From Callipepla californica brunnescens (Eukaryota; Chordata; Aves; Galliformes; Odontophoridae): a stretch of 64,000 nt of DNA. Below are positions 28,049 to 40,105 of the stretch, piece by piece (position 1 is the first letter of the stretch; the number at the start of each line of letters is the position of its first letter). The stretch spans positions 496,001 through 560,000 of the forward strand of contig JALIRH010000120.1 in the NCBI GenBank assembly GCA_023055505.1, written 5' to 3'. A program made the position numbers and the translations under genes. The notes beneath the pieces are model-generated. The model did no database searches and was not told the origin of the DNA. It saw only the letters and a list, made by a program, of their open reading frames with translations.

Positions 28049-30331
28049 CTAATCCTAACACTAACTCTACCTTTACTCCTTACCCTAACACTAATCCAAT
28101 CCCGAACCCTAACCCTAATCCTAGCCCTAACTCTAACTTTATTCGTAACCCTACCCCTAATCCAAACAATAACCCTTACCCTAATCAAACCCTATCCCTA
28201 TTCCTAACCCTTACCCTAACCGTATCACAATCCCTATCCTAACTCTTACCATAACCCAAACCCTAACCTAACCCTAACCCTAACCCTAACCCTATCCCTA
28301 ACCCTTACCCTAACCCTAACCCTAACCCTACCCTAACCTTAACTCTACCCTAACCGTATCCCTACCCTAACCCTAACCCTAATCCTAGCCCTTACTCTAA
28401 CTTTATTCCTAACCCTACCCCTGATCCAAACACTAACCCTAACCTTAATGTAACCCTAACCCTATTCCTAACCCTTATCCTAACTGTATCCCATTCCCTA
28501 TCCTAACTCTTACCATAACCCTAACCCTGATGCTAATGCTAACCCTAACCCTGAATCTAACCCTTACCCTAACCCTATCCCTTACCCAGAAGCTAACACT
28601 TAGCGTTGTACAATACCTAACCGTACCCTAACCCTATCCCTAAACCTAAAAGGAACCCAAACTCTAACCCTAAATCTGTCCCTGAGCCTAACCTTCAACC
28701 TTACCCTAACCTTAACCCTAACCCTGTTCCATTCTCTAAACATATCTGTAAGCATTTCCTTCATCCTAACTCGAACTCTACCCTAACCCTATCCCTTTGA
28801 CCCCAACACAAAACCCAGATTGAGCCTGACCCTAACCTAGGTAGCATAAAGTGTATGTAGGGTGAATTTGAGTTTTAGGGTCAAAGTTAAATTGTTAGTT
28901 TTAGGGTTAGGGTGAAGGATTGCTTTAGTTCTAGTATTAGGGTGTTTGGGGTTAGGGTTAGGGTAAGGATTTGGGGGTGGATTAGGTTTAGGGTCAGGTT
29001 TGGGGGAGTTTTGGGGTTAGGGTTAGATTTAGGATTAGGGTTAGCAAAAAAGTTGTTTTAGTTTTAGTTTAGGTTAGTGCTAGGATTAGGTTGAGTGTTC
29101 TTGTGAAGTTTAGGTTTAGGGTTAGGTTTAGGTTTAGATTGAGGTTTAGGGTAAGGAGTAGGGTTAATTTGACTTTTAGGGTCAGAGTAGAGTTAAGTCG
29201 TGTTAGGGTTAAGGTTAAGAACAGGATTCAGATTCCAATTAGGTTTTGGGTTCCTACTAGGGATAGGCCTCAAATTAGTGTTAAGGTTAGGGTTAGGGTT
29301 AGGTATAGGGAAAGGGTTAGTGTTAAGGCCAGGGCAAGTGTATGGTTTAGGGTAAAGATTGGATTTAGGGTTAGGTTTAGATGTAGGTTTGGTTTGATCG
29401 TTAGGGTGTGAGAAGGCACCGGCCTTGGATTTCATTTGGAGATTGGGTAAGGTTTAGGAATAGGAATAACATTGGTGTTTAAAAGATGATTAGTGTTAGT
29501 ATTAGGGATAGGGTTACGGTTAGAGTTTAGTTAGGGTTGTTAGTTTTAGAGTGAGGGATAGGGGTATGGTTTGGTCTAGTACTTGGGTTAGGGTTTGGGA
29601 TAGTCCTAGCATTAGTGTTAGGGTTAGGGTTCCGTTAGGGTTGTGGTAATCTGATGCTAGGTGTCGGGATTAGGGTTGTGCTTAAATGTGGGTTTGGTTT
29701 GAGGGTCAGAGTTAGGGTTAGGGTAGAGTTAGAATTAGGGTAAGAGTTAGGATTAGGTTTAGGATTAGGATAAAGATTAGGTTAGGATTAGTGTTGGCTT
29801 TAGGGTTGTGTCTGGGAGAAGGGTTAGTGTTAGGGATAGACTTAGGGTAAGAGTAAGTGTTAGGAATTGGCATAGGTTTTGGGAAAGTTTCAGAGTTTGG
29901 ACTGGATTTATGATTAGGGATAGGGACAAAGATTTTTTGAGATTTATGATTAGATTTAGGGAGAAAAGTAGGCTGACTTGTGGTGTTAGCAGTAGGTTTA
30001 GGTTTAGGTTTAGGTTTAGGATTCCATTTGTATTTATTGATCGAGGTTGGGTTAGTTTGAGTGTAAAGGTCAGAGTAGGGTTAGGCCTTGGGATAGGGTT
30101 AAGGTTTGGAATAGGATTAGGATTCAAATGATGTTACGGGTTGGTGTTAGGGTTAGGGAAAGGTTAGGATCAGGGTTGAGGTCAGGGTTAGGTATAGGAA
30201 AAGGGTTAGTGTTAGGGCTAGGGCAATTGGAAGGGTTAGGCTTAGGCTTAGATATTAGGGTTAGGTTTAGGCGGAGGTTTGGTTCGAGTATCAGGGTGAG
30301 AGAAGGGGTAGGCCTGGGGTTTGGTTTTGGG

Positions 30332-30522
30332 TTACATCATACAAATCATCCCATACATTAGGTGGGGTGGGAGGTGCAAGGAACAGCCAGCAAAGTGCTG
30401 AGTTCATTCCAATCAGAGGACCTGAAGATCGGGTAGCTACTATCAAACCGTTTGTGTTGCCAATTCCGATGATATTTATGGGGCCCTGATGTTATGGTTC
30501 AGTGGGGAGTCACTATCAAGTC
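30332..30522 (+). pseudogene. Captured ERV protease fragment, unit 7
   Basis: Seventh copy, same junctions; no private difference seen although the rest of unit 7 is a mosaic. Confidence 0.75.
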
Positions 30523-32323
30523 CAAACCCAATCCAAACCCCAAACCTACTCCTATTCCTAAACCTTATCTTAACCCTAAACCAAACCCAAACCCAAGGCC
30601 CTCCCCTTCTCTCAGCCTAACACTCAAACTAACCTAAACCCGAAACTAACCCTACATTTATCCTAATCTTATCCATATTCTAAGGCCTAACCCTACTCTG
30701 ACCAGAAAGCTCATGTTGTCTAAAATCTACCCCTTACCTAAAACCTAAATCGACAAAAAAACCTAACCCGAAACCTCAACCTAACTCTTCTCCTAACTAG
30801 AACACCAGCACTTCACCTTACCCTAACTGGAAACCTAGGACTAAATCCTTACCTTGTCCAGAACCCTATTCCTAACCCAAACCAGAATTCTAACCTCTAC
30901 CCTAACCAAAACCCTTCCCCTAAACCTAAACCTAATGCTACCCTCAACCAAACCCTAGCCCTAAATCCTACCCTAAAACCAACACCACGTTTAAGCTCAA
31001 ACCTCAAGCCTCAAAGAAAGCATCAGATTACCGCAGATCTCACCTAACACTAACCCCAATCCAATCCCTACTACTAACCCCAAACCCAATCCAAACACCA
31101 AAACTATTCCTATTCCTAAACCTAACACTAAGCCAGAACCAAACCCAAGGCCTACCCCTTCTCTCAGCCTGACACTCAAACTAACCTAGACCTGAACGCA
31201 ACGCTAAATCAAATACTAAAACTCACCCTTAGCCAAGGCCCTTTTAGGACCCTTCCCTGGTCCTAAAACTAAAGAGAACCCTACCCCTTCCACTAAACCT
31301 TCATCTACATCCCTAACCCTTACCCTAAACCTAAATCTACACCAAAACCTAACCCTAACCCTAACATGTCTTCTAACTGTAAAACTAACGCTTCACCTAA
31401 CCCGAACTGAAACCCCAGGACTAAACCTTACCTAACACCTAGCTATATTCCTAACCCTATCCTGAAACCTAACGTTAACCCTAACCCTAAAAACAACTTG
31501 GAACCAAACCCTAACCCTAACCTAACCCTTATCAGAACCCTAAATCTAATCCTAACCGTTACCTCAATTGAACTCCAATTCTTCCTGAAATCTAAATGGG
31601 ACCTTAAAACCAACCCCAGATTGAAGCCCAACCCTAAACCTAACACAAAGCATTAGATTACCACAGCCATCACCTAACTCTAACCCCAGCCTTAACGCTA
31701 ATACTATCCCAAACACTATTCCAATTCCTAAACCCAACACAAACCCAAAAACACAAAGCCTACAATTCTCACAGCCTAACACTGAAAGGAAACCTAAATC
31801 TTACCCTAACTCTAAAACTAATCCAAAGCATGACCACAATTTAAACTCTAAATCTACCTTCAAACTAAAGCTGACCCTAACACCAACCTCAAGCCCAACC
31901 CTAAGCCTAACACAAAGCATTAGATTACCACAACGCTCACCTAACTTCTAACCCCCACCCTAACACTAATACTAAAGCAATCAGATTCCAAATACTAACC
32001 CAATTCCTATTCTGAAACCCAAAACTATTCCAAAAACAAACCCAAGGCCTAACCTTTCTCTCACCCTAACAATCAAAGAAAACCTATTCCTAAACCTAAT
32101 CCTAAATCTAGTCCTAACCCTAACCCTCACCCTTAATCTAACCCCAACCCCCACCCAGAAGCTAACACTTAGCATTGTACAATACCTAAACGTACCCCTA
32201 ATCCTTATCACTAAACCTAAAAGGAACCTGAAACATAGTGCTAAATCCGAACCCTAACCCTGAAGACTAACGCTAACAATGAACCAATTCCTATACCTTT
32301 TCCTTCCTCCAAATTGATTCCTA

Positions 32324-32846
32324 GCACTAACCCTAACCCTACATTAACCCTATCCTAACCCTAACCCTAACCCTAGCCCTAAACTACATTAACCCTAACG
32401 CTAACCCTAACCCTAAACCTAAACCTAAACCTAACCCTAACCCTAACCCTAATTCCTAACCCTTACCTTAACTGTATCACAATCCCTATCCTAATTCTTA
32501 CCCTAACCCTAACCCTCACCTAACCCTAACCCTAACCCTAACCCTAACCCTAACCCTAACCCTAACCCTAACCCTAACCCTAACCCTAACTCTAACCTTA
32601 ACCCTAACCCTAATCCTAACCCTAACCCTAACCCTAATCCTAACCCTAACCCTAACCCTAACCCTAATTCCTAACCCTTACCTTAACTGTATCACAATCC
32701 CTATCCTAATTCTTATCCTAACCCTAACCCTTACCCTAACCCTAGCCTAAACCAAACCCTAACCCTAACCCTAACCCTAACCCTAACCCTAACCCTAACC
32801 CTAACCCTAACCCTAACCCTACCCCTAACCCTACTTTACCCTAACC
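32324..32846 (+). repeat. Interstitial telomeric (CCCTAA)n block, unit 7
   Basis: Long-class block with CCCTCACCTAACC and an extra CCTACCCCTAACCCTACTT near 32,817-32,835, both also in unit 8. Confidence 0.95.
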
Positions 32847-35129
32847 CTAATCCTAACACTAACTCTAACTTTATTCCTTACCCTAACACTAATCCAATCC
32901 CGAACCCTAACCCTAATCCTAGCCCTAACTCTAACTTTATTCGTAACCCTACCCCTAATCCAAACAATAACCCTTACCCTAATCAAACCCTATCCCTATT
33001 CCTAACCCTTACCCTAACCGTATCACAATCCCTATCCTAACTCTTACCATAACCCAAACCCTAACCTAACCCTAACCCTAACCCTAACCCTATCCCTAAC
33101 CCTTACCCTAACCCTAACCCTAACCCTACCCTAACCTTAACTCTACCCTAACCGTATCCCTACCCTAACCCTAACCCTAATCCTAGCCCTTACTCTAACT
33201 TTATTCCTAACCCTACCCCTGATCCAAACACTAACCCTAACCTTAATGTAACCCTAACCCTATTCCTAACCCTTACCCTAACTGTATCCCATTCCCTATC
33301 CTAACTCTTACCATAACCCTAACCCTGATGCTAATGCTAACCCTAACCCTGAATCTAACCCTTACCCTAACCCTATCCCTTACCCAGAAGCTAACACTTA
33401 GCGTTGTACAATACCTAACCGTACCCTAACCCTATCCCTAAACCTAAAAGGAACCCAAACTCTAACCCTAAATCTGTCCCTGAGCCTAACCTTCAACCTT
33501 ACCCTAACCTTAACCCTAACCCTGTTCCATTCTCTAAACATATCTGTAAGCATTACCTTCATCCTAACTCGAACTCTACCCTAACCCTATCCCTTTGACC
33601 CCAACACAAAACCCAGATTGAGCCTGACCCTAACCTAGGTAGCATAAAGTGTATGTAGGGTGAATTTGAGTTTTAGGGTCAAAGTTAAATTGTTAGTTTT
33701 AGGGTTAGGGTGAAGGATTGCTTTAGTTCTAGTATTAGGGTGTTTGGGGTTAGGGTTAGGGTAAGGATTTGGGGGTGGATTAGGTTTAGGGTCAGGTTTG
33801 GGGGAGTTTTGGGGTTAGGGTTAGATTTAGGATTAGGGTTAGCAAAAAAGTTGTTTTAGTTTTAGTTTAGGTTAGTGCTAGGATTAGGTTGAGTGTTCTT
33901 GTGAAGTTTAGGTTTAGGGTTAGGTTTAGGTTTAGATTGAGGTTTAGGGTAAGGAGTAGGGTTAATTTGACTTTTAGGGTCAGAGTAGAGTTAAGTCGTG
34001 TTAGGGTTAAGGTTAAGAACAGGATTCAGATTCCAATTAGGTTTTGGGTTCCTACTAGGGATAGGCCTCAAATTAGTGTTAAGGTTAGGGTTAGGGTTAG
34101 GTATAGGGAAAGGGTTAGTGTTATGGCCAGGGCAAGTGTATGGTTTAGGGTAAAGATTGGATTTAGGGTTAGGTTTAGATGTAGGTTTGGTTTGATCGTT
34201 AGGGTGTGAGAAGGCACCGGCCTTGGATTTCATTTGGAGATTGGGTAAGGTTTAGGAATAGGAATAACATTGGTGTTTAAAAGATGATTAGTGTTAGTAT
34301 TAGGGATAGGGTTACGGTTAGAGTTTAGTTAGGGTTGTTAGTTTTAGAGTGAGGGATAGGGGTATGGTTTGGTCTAGTACTTGGGTTAGGGTTTGGGATA
34401 GTCATAGCATTAGTGTTAGGGTTAGGGTTCCGTTAGGGTTGTGGTAATCTGATGCTAGGTGTCGGGATTAGGGTTGTGCTTAAATGTGGGTTTGGTTTGA
34501 GGGTCAGAGTTAGGGTTAGGGTAGAGTTAGAATTAGGGTAAGAGTTAGGATTAGGTTTAGGATTAGGATAAAGATTAGGTTAGGATTAGTGTTGGCTTTA
34601 GGGTTGTGTCTGGGAGAAGGGTTAGTGTTAGGGATAGACTTAGGGTAAGAGTAAGTGTTAGGAATTGGCATAGGTTTTGGGAAAGTTTCAGAGTTTGGAC
34701 TGGATTTATGATTAGGGATAGGGACAAAGATTTTTTGAGATTTATGATTAGATTTAGGGAGAAAAGTAGGCTGACTTGTGGTGTTAGCAGTAGGTTTAGG
34801 TTTAGGTTTAGGTTTAGGATTCCATTTGTATTTATTGATCGAGGTTGGGTTAGTTTGAGTGTAAAGGTCAGAGTAGGGTTAGGCCTTGGGATAGGGTTAA
34901 GGTTTGGAATAGGATTAGGATTCAAATGATGTTACGGGTTGGTGTTAGGGTTAGGGAAAGGTTAGGATCAGGGTTGAGGTCAGGGTTAGGTATAGGAAAA
35001 GGGTTAGTGTTAGGGCTAGGGCAATTGGAAGGGTTAGGCTTAGGCTTAGATATTAGGGTTAGGTTTAGGCGGAGGTTTGGTTCGAGTATCAGGGTGAGAG
35101 AAGGGGTAGGCCTGGGGTTTGGTTTTGGG

Positions 35130-35320
35130 TTACATCATACAAATCATCCCATACATTAGGTGGGGTGGGAGGTGCAAGGAACAGCCAGCAAAGTGCTGAG
35201 TTCATTCCAATCAGAGGACCTGAAGATCGGGTAGCTACTATCAAACCGTTTGTGTTGCCAATTCCGATGATATTTATGGGGCCCTGATGTTATGGTTCAG
35301 TGGGGAGTCACTATCAAGTC
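35130..35320 (+). pseudogene. Captured ERV protease fragment, unit 8
   Basis: Eighth and last truncated copy. It differs from the longer unit-9 version at CATCCCATAC (unit 9 has CATCACATAC). Confidence 0.75.
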
Positions 35321-37121
35321 CAAACCCAATCCAAACCCCAAACCTACTCCTATTCCTAAACCTTATCTTAACCCTAAACCAAACCCAAACCCAAGGCCCT
35401 CCCCTTCTCTCAGCCTAACACTCAAACTAACCTAAACCCGAAACTAACCCTACATTTATCCTAATCTTATCCATATTCTAAGGCCTAACCCTACTCTGAC
35501 CAGAAAGCTCATGTTGTCTAAAATCTACCCCTTACCTAAAACCTAAATCGACAAAAAAACCTAACCCGAAACCTCAACCTAACTCTTCTCCTAACTAGAA
35601 CACCAGCACTTCACCTTACCCTAACTGGAAACCTAGGACTAAATCCTTACCTTGTCCAGAACCCTATTCCTAACCCAAACCAGAATTCTAACCTCTACCC
35701 TAACCAAAACCCTTCCCCTAAACCTAAACCTAATGCTACCCTCAACCAAACCCTAGCCCTAAATCCTACCCTAAAACCAACACCACGTTTAAGCTCAAAC
35801 CTCAAGCCTCAAAGAAAGCATCAGATTACCGCAGATCTCACCTAACACTAACCCCAATCCAATCCCTACTACTAACCCCAAACCCAATCCAAACACCAAA
35901 ACTATTCCTATTCCTAAACCTAACACTAAGCCAGAACCAAACCCAAGGCCTACCCCTTCTCTCAGCCTGACACTCAAACTAACCTAGACCTGAACGCAAC
36001 GCTAAATCAAATACTAAAACTCACCCTTAGCCAAGGCCCTTTTAGGACCCTTCCCTGGTCCTAAAACTAAAGAGAACCCTACCCCTTCCACTAAACCTTC
36101 ATCTACATCCCTAACCCTTACCCTAAACCTAAATCTACACCAAAACCTAACCCTAACCCTAACATGTCTTCTAACTGTAAAACTAACGCTTCACCTAACC
36201 CGAACTGAAACCCCAGGACTAAACCTTACCTAACACCTAGCTATATTCCTAACCCTATCCTGAAACCTAACGTTAACCCTAACCCTAAAAACAACTTGGA
36301 ACCAAACCCTAACCCTAACCTAACCCTTATCAGAACCCTAAATCTAATCCTAACCGTTACCTCAATTGAACTCCAATTCTTCCTGAAATCTAAATGGGAC
36401 CTTAAAACCAACCCCAGATTGAAGCCCAACCCTAAACCTAACACAAAGCATTAGATTACCACAGCCATCACCTAACTCTAACCCCAGCCTTAACGCTAAT
36501 ACTATCCCAAACACTATTCCAATTCCTAAACCCAACACAAACCCAAAAACACAAAGCCTACAATTCTCACAGCCTAACACTGAAAGGAAACCTAAATCTT
36601 ACCCTAACTCTAAAACTAATCCAAAGCATGACCACAATTTAAACTCTAAATCTACCTTCAAACTAAAGCTGACCCTAACACCAACCTCAAGCCCAACCCT
36701 AAGCCTAACACAAAGCATTAGATTACCACAACGCTCACCTAACTTCTAACCCCCACCCTAACACTAATACTAAAGCAATCAGATTCCAAATACTAACCCA
36801 ATTCCTATTCTGAAACCCAAAACTATTCCAAAAACAAACCCAAGGCCTAACCTTTCTCTCACCCTAACAATCAAAGAAAACCTATTCCTAAACCTAATCC
36901 TAAATCTAGTCCTAACCCTAACCCTCACCCTTAATCTAACCCCAACCCCCACCCAGAAGCTAACACTTAGCATTGTACAATACCTAAACGTACCCCTAAT
37001 CCTTATCACTAAACCTAAAAGGAACCTGAAACATAGTGCTAAATCCGAACCCTAACCCTGAAGACTAACGCTAACAATGAACCAATTCCTATACCTTTTC
37101 CTTCCTCCAAATTGATTCCTA

Positions 37122-37626
37122 GCACTAACCCTAACCCTACATTAACCCTATCCTAACCCTAACCCTAACCCTAGCCCTAAACTACATTAACCCTAACGCT
37201 AACCCTAACCCTAAACCTAAACCTAAACCTAACCCTAACCCTAACCCTAATTCCTAACCCTTACCTTAACTGTATCACAATCCCTATCCTAATTCTTACC
37301 CTAACCCTAACCCTCACCTAACCCTAACCCTAACCCTAACCCTAACCCTAACCCTAACCCTAACCCTAACCCTAACTCTAACCTTAACCCTAACCCTAAT
37401 CCTAACCCTAACCCTAACCCTAATCCTAACCCTAACCCTAACCCTAACCCTAATTCCTAACCCTTACCTTAACTGTATCACAATCCCTATCCTAATTCTT
37501 ATCCTAACCCTAACCCTTACCCTAACCCTAGCCTAAACCAAACCCTAACCCTAACCCTAACCCTAACCCTAACCCTAACCCTAACCCTAACCCTAACCCT
37601 ACCCCTAACCCTACTTTACCCTAACC
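37122..37626 (+). repeat. Interstitial telomeric (CCCTAA)n block, unit 8
   Basis: Long-class block; same variants as unit 7 with a shorter first perfect run. Confidence 0.95.
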
Positions 37627-37878
37627 CTAATCCTAACACTAACTCTAACTTTATTCCTTACCCTAACACTAATCCAATCCCGAACCCTAACCCTAATCCT
37701 AGCCCTAACTCTAACTTTATTCGTAACCCTACCCCTAATCCAAACAATAACCCTTACCCTAATCAAACCCTATCCCTATTCCTAACCCTTACCCTAACCG
37801 TATCACAATCCCTATCCTAACTCTTACCATAACCCAAACCCTAACCTAACCCTAACCCTAACCCTAACCCTATCCCTA

Positions 37879-40100
37879 ACCCTTACCCTAACCCTAACCC
37901 TAACCCTACCCTAACCTTAACTCTACCCTAACCGTATCCCTACCCTAACCCTAACCCTAATCCTAGCCCTTACTCTAACTTTATTCCTAACCCTACCCCT
38001 GATCCAAACACTAACCCTAACCTTAATGTAACCCTAACCCTATTCCTAACCCTTACCCTAACTGTATCCCATTCCCTATCCTAACTCTTACCATAACCCT
38101 AACCCTGATGCTAATGCTAACCCTAACCCTGAATCTAACCCTTACCCTAACCCTATCCCTTACCCAGAAGCTAACACTTAGCGTTGTACAATACCTAACC
38201 GTACCCTAACCCTATCCCTAAACCTAAAAGGAACCCAAACTCTAACCCTAAATCTGTCCCTGAGCCTAACCTTCAACCTTACCCTAACCTTAACCCTAAC
38301 CCTGTTCCATTCTCTAAACATATCTGTAAGCATTACCTTCATCCTAACTCGAACTCTACCCTAACCCTATCCCTTTGACCCCAACACAAAACCCAGATTG
38401 AGCCTGACCCTAACCTAGGTAGCATAAAGTGTATGTAGGGTGAATTTGAGTTTTAGGGTCAAAGTTAAATTGTTAGTTTTAGGGTTAGGGTGAAGGATTG
38501 CTTTAGTTCTAGTATTAGGGTGTTTGGGGTTAGGGTTAGGGTAAGGATTTGGGGGTGGATTAGGTTTAGGGTCAGGTTTGGGGGAGTTTTGGGGTTAGGG
38601 TTAGATTTAGGATTAGGGTTAGCAAAAAAGTTGTTTTAGTTTTAGTTTAGGTTAGTGCTAGGATTAGGTTGAGTGTTCTTGTGAAGTTTAGGTTTAGGGT
38701 TAGGTTTAGGTTTAGATTGAGGTTTAGGGTAAGGAGTAGGGTTAATTTGACTTTTAGGGTCAGAGTAGAGTTAAGTCGTGTTAGGGTTAAGGTTAAGAAC
38801 AGGATTCAGATTCCAATTAGGTTTTGGGTTCCTACTAGGGATAGGCCTCAAATTAGTGTTAAGGTTAGGGTTAGGGTTAGGTATAGGGAAAGGGTTAGTG
38901 TTATGGCCAGGGCAAGTGTATGGTTTAGGGTAAAGATTGGATTTAGGGTTAGGTTTAGATGTAGGTTTGGTTTGATCGTTAGGGTGTGAGAAGGCACCGG
39001 CCTTGGATTTCATTTGGAGATTGGGTAAGGTTTAGGAATAGGAATAACATTGGTGTTTAAAAGATGATTAGTGTTAGTATTAGGGATAGGGTTACGGTTA
39101 GAGTTTAGTTAGGGTTGTTAGTTTTAGAGTGAGGGATAGGGGTATGGTTTGGTCTAGTACTTGGGTTAGGGTTTGGGATAGTCATAGCATTAGTGTTAGG
39201 GTTAGGGTTCCGTTAGGGTTGTGGTCATCTGATGCTAGGTGTCGGGATTAGGGTTGTGCTTAAATGTGGGTTTGGTTTGAGGGTCAGAGTTAGGGTTAGG
39301 GTAGAGTTAGAATTAGGGTAAGAGTTAGGATTAGGTTTAGGATTAGGATAAAGATTAGGTTAGGATTAGTGTTGGCTTTAGGGTTGTGTCTGGGAGAAGG
39401 GTTAGTGTTAGGGATAGACTTAGGGTAAGAGTAAGTGTTAGGAATTGGCATAGGTTTTGGGAAAGTTTCAGAGTTTGGACTGGATTTATGATTAGGGATA
39501 GGGACAAAGATTTTTTGAGATTTATGATTAGATTTAGGGAGAAAAGTAGGCTGACTTGTGGTGTTAGCAGTAGGTTTAGGTTTAGGTTTAGGTTTAGGAT
39601 TCCATTTGTATTTATTGATCGAGGTTGGGTTAGTTTGAGTGTAAAGGTCAGAGTAGGGTTAGGCCTTGGGATAGGGTTAAGGTTTGGAATAGGATTAGGA
39701 TTCAAATGATGTTACGGGTTGGTGTTAGGGTTAGGGAAAGGTTAGGATCAGGGTTGAGGTCAGGGTTAGGTATAGGAAAAGGGTTAGTGTTAGGGCTAGG
39801 GCAATTGGAAGGGTTAGGCTTAGGCTTAGATATTAGGGTTAGGTTTAGGCGGAGGTTTGGTTCGAGTGTCAGGGTGAGAGAAGGGGTAGGCCTGGGGTTT
39901 GGTTTTGGGTTACATCATACAAATCATCACATACATTAGGTGGGGTGGGAGGTGCAAGGAACAGCCAGCAAAGTGCTGAGTTCATTCCAATCAGAGGACC
40001 TGAAGATCGGGTAGCTACTATCAAACCGTTTGTGTTGCCAATTCCGATGATATTTATGGGGCCCTGATGTTATGGTTCAGTGGGGAGTCACTATCAAGTC
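37879..40100. repeat. Macrosatellite unit 9, left part, continuous with the ERV
   Basis: Matches units 1-8 up to the sequence ACTATCAAGTC at 40,090-40,100. There the other units turn to telomere-like DNA (CCAAACCC...), whereas this one continues into retroviral pol. Private changes: GTGGTCATCTG near 39,222 and AAATCATCACATAC near 39,920. It has GAGTGTCAGGG near 39,866 like units 1-4, where units 5-8 have GAGTATCAGGG. The right part of this unit lies at 48,663-49,283, 49,858-50,083 and from 56,114. Confidence 0.85.
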
Positions 40101-40105
40101 AGATT
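39910..40105 (+). pseudogene. pro: ERV protease, C-terminal part
   Basis: Same segment as the one in units 1-8, but here still joined to pol. It reads from about 39,938 (LGGVGGARNSQQSAEF) to FMGP, then meets TGA at 40,062-40,064 and shifts by one base into DVMVQWGVTIKSDF. Class II proteases carry a Gly-Arg-Asn/Asp motif here; Pro stands in place of Arg. The junction with telomere-like DNA lies at about 39,910. Protease would process Gag-Pol polyprotein; this copy is a non-functional fragment. Confidence 0.7.

Larger units (their letters stand above)
23509..28300. repeat. Macrosatellite unit 6 (long class)
   Basis: Shares TTAGTTTGAGTG near 25,261 with units 7-9 and GTCATAGC near 24,811 with units 8 and 9. 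Otherwise as unit 5. Confidence 0.9.
28301..33098. repeat. Macrosatellite unit 7 (long class)
   Basis: Mosaic: it has TTAGTTTGAGTG near 30,053 like its neighbours, but AAGGCC near 29,326, GTCCTAGC near 29,603 and GCATTTCCTTC near 28,752, which are found in unit 1 and not in units 6 or 8. Confidence 0.9.
33099..37878. repeat. Macrosatellite unit 8 (long class)
   Basis: Very close to unit 6 in the G-rich part. Shares CCCTCACCTAACC in the CCCTAA block with unit 7. Last complete unit in the array. Confidence 0.9.
1..40100. repeat. Telomere-derived macrosatellite array, units 1-9
   Basis: Nine head-to-tail copies of a long unit cover this stretch; anchor sequences recur at intervals of 4,569, 4,804, 4,786, 4,563, 4,792, 4,792, 4,798 and 4,780 bp. 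Nearly all of it is degenerate telomere motif, C-rich (CCCTAA-like) in two parts of the unit and G-rich (TTAGGG-like) in between. The only stretch not resembling telomere is a 191-bp retroviral protease fragment in each unit. Copies differ by a small number of substitutions, which implies recent homogenisation by unequal exchange or gene conversion. No gene is supported in the array. Confidence 0.95.

Noticed and set aside
1..40100. CRISPR-like direct repeat array
   Set aside because: The repeats are telomere hexamers and multi-kilobase satellite units without unique spacers of fixed length, and the DNA is vertebrate.
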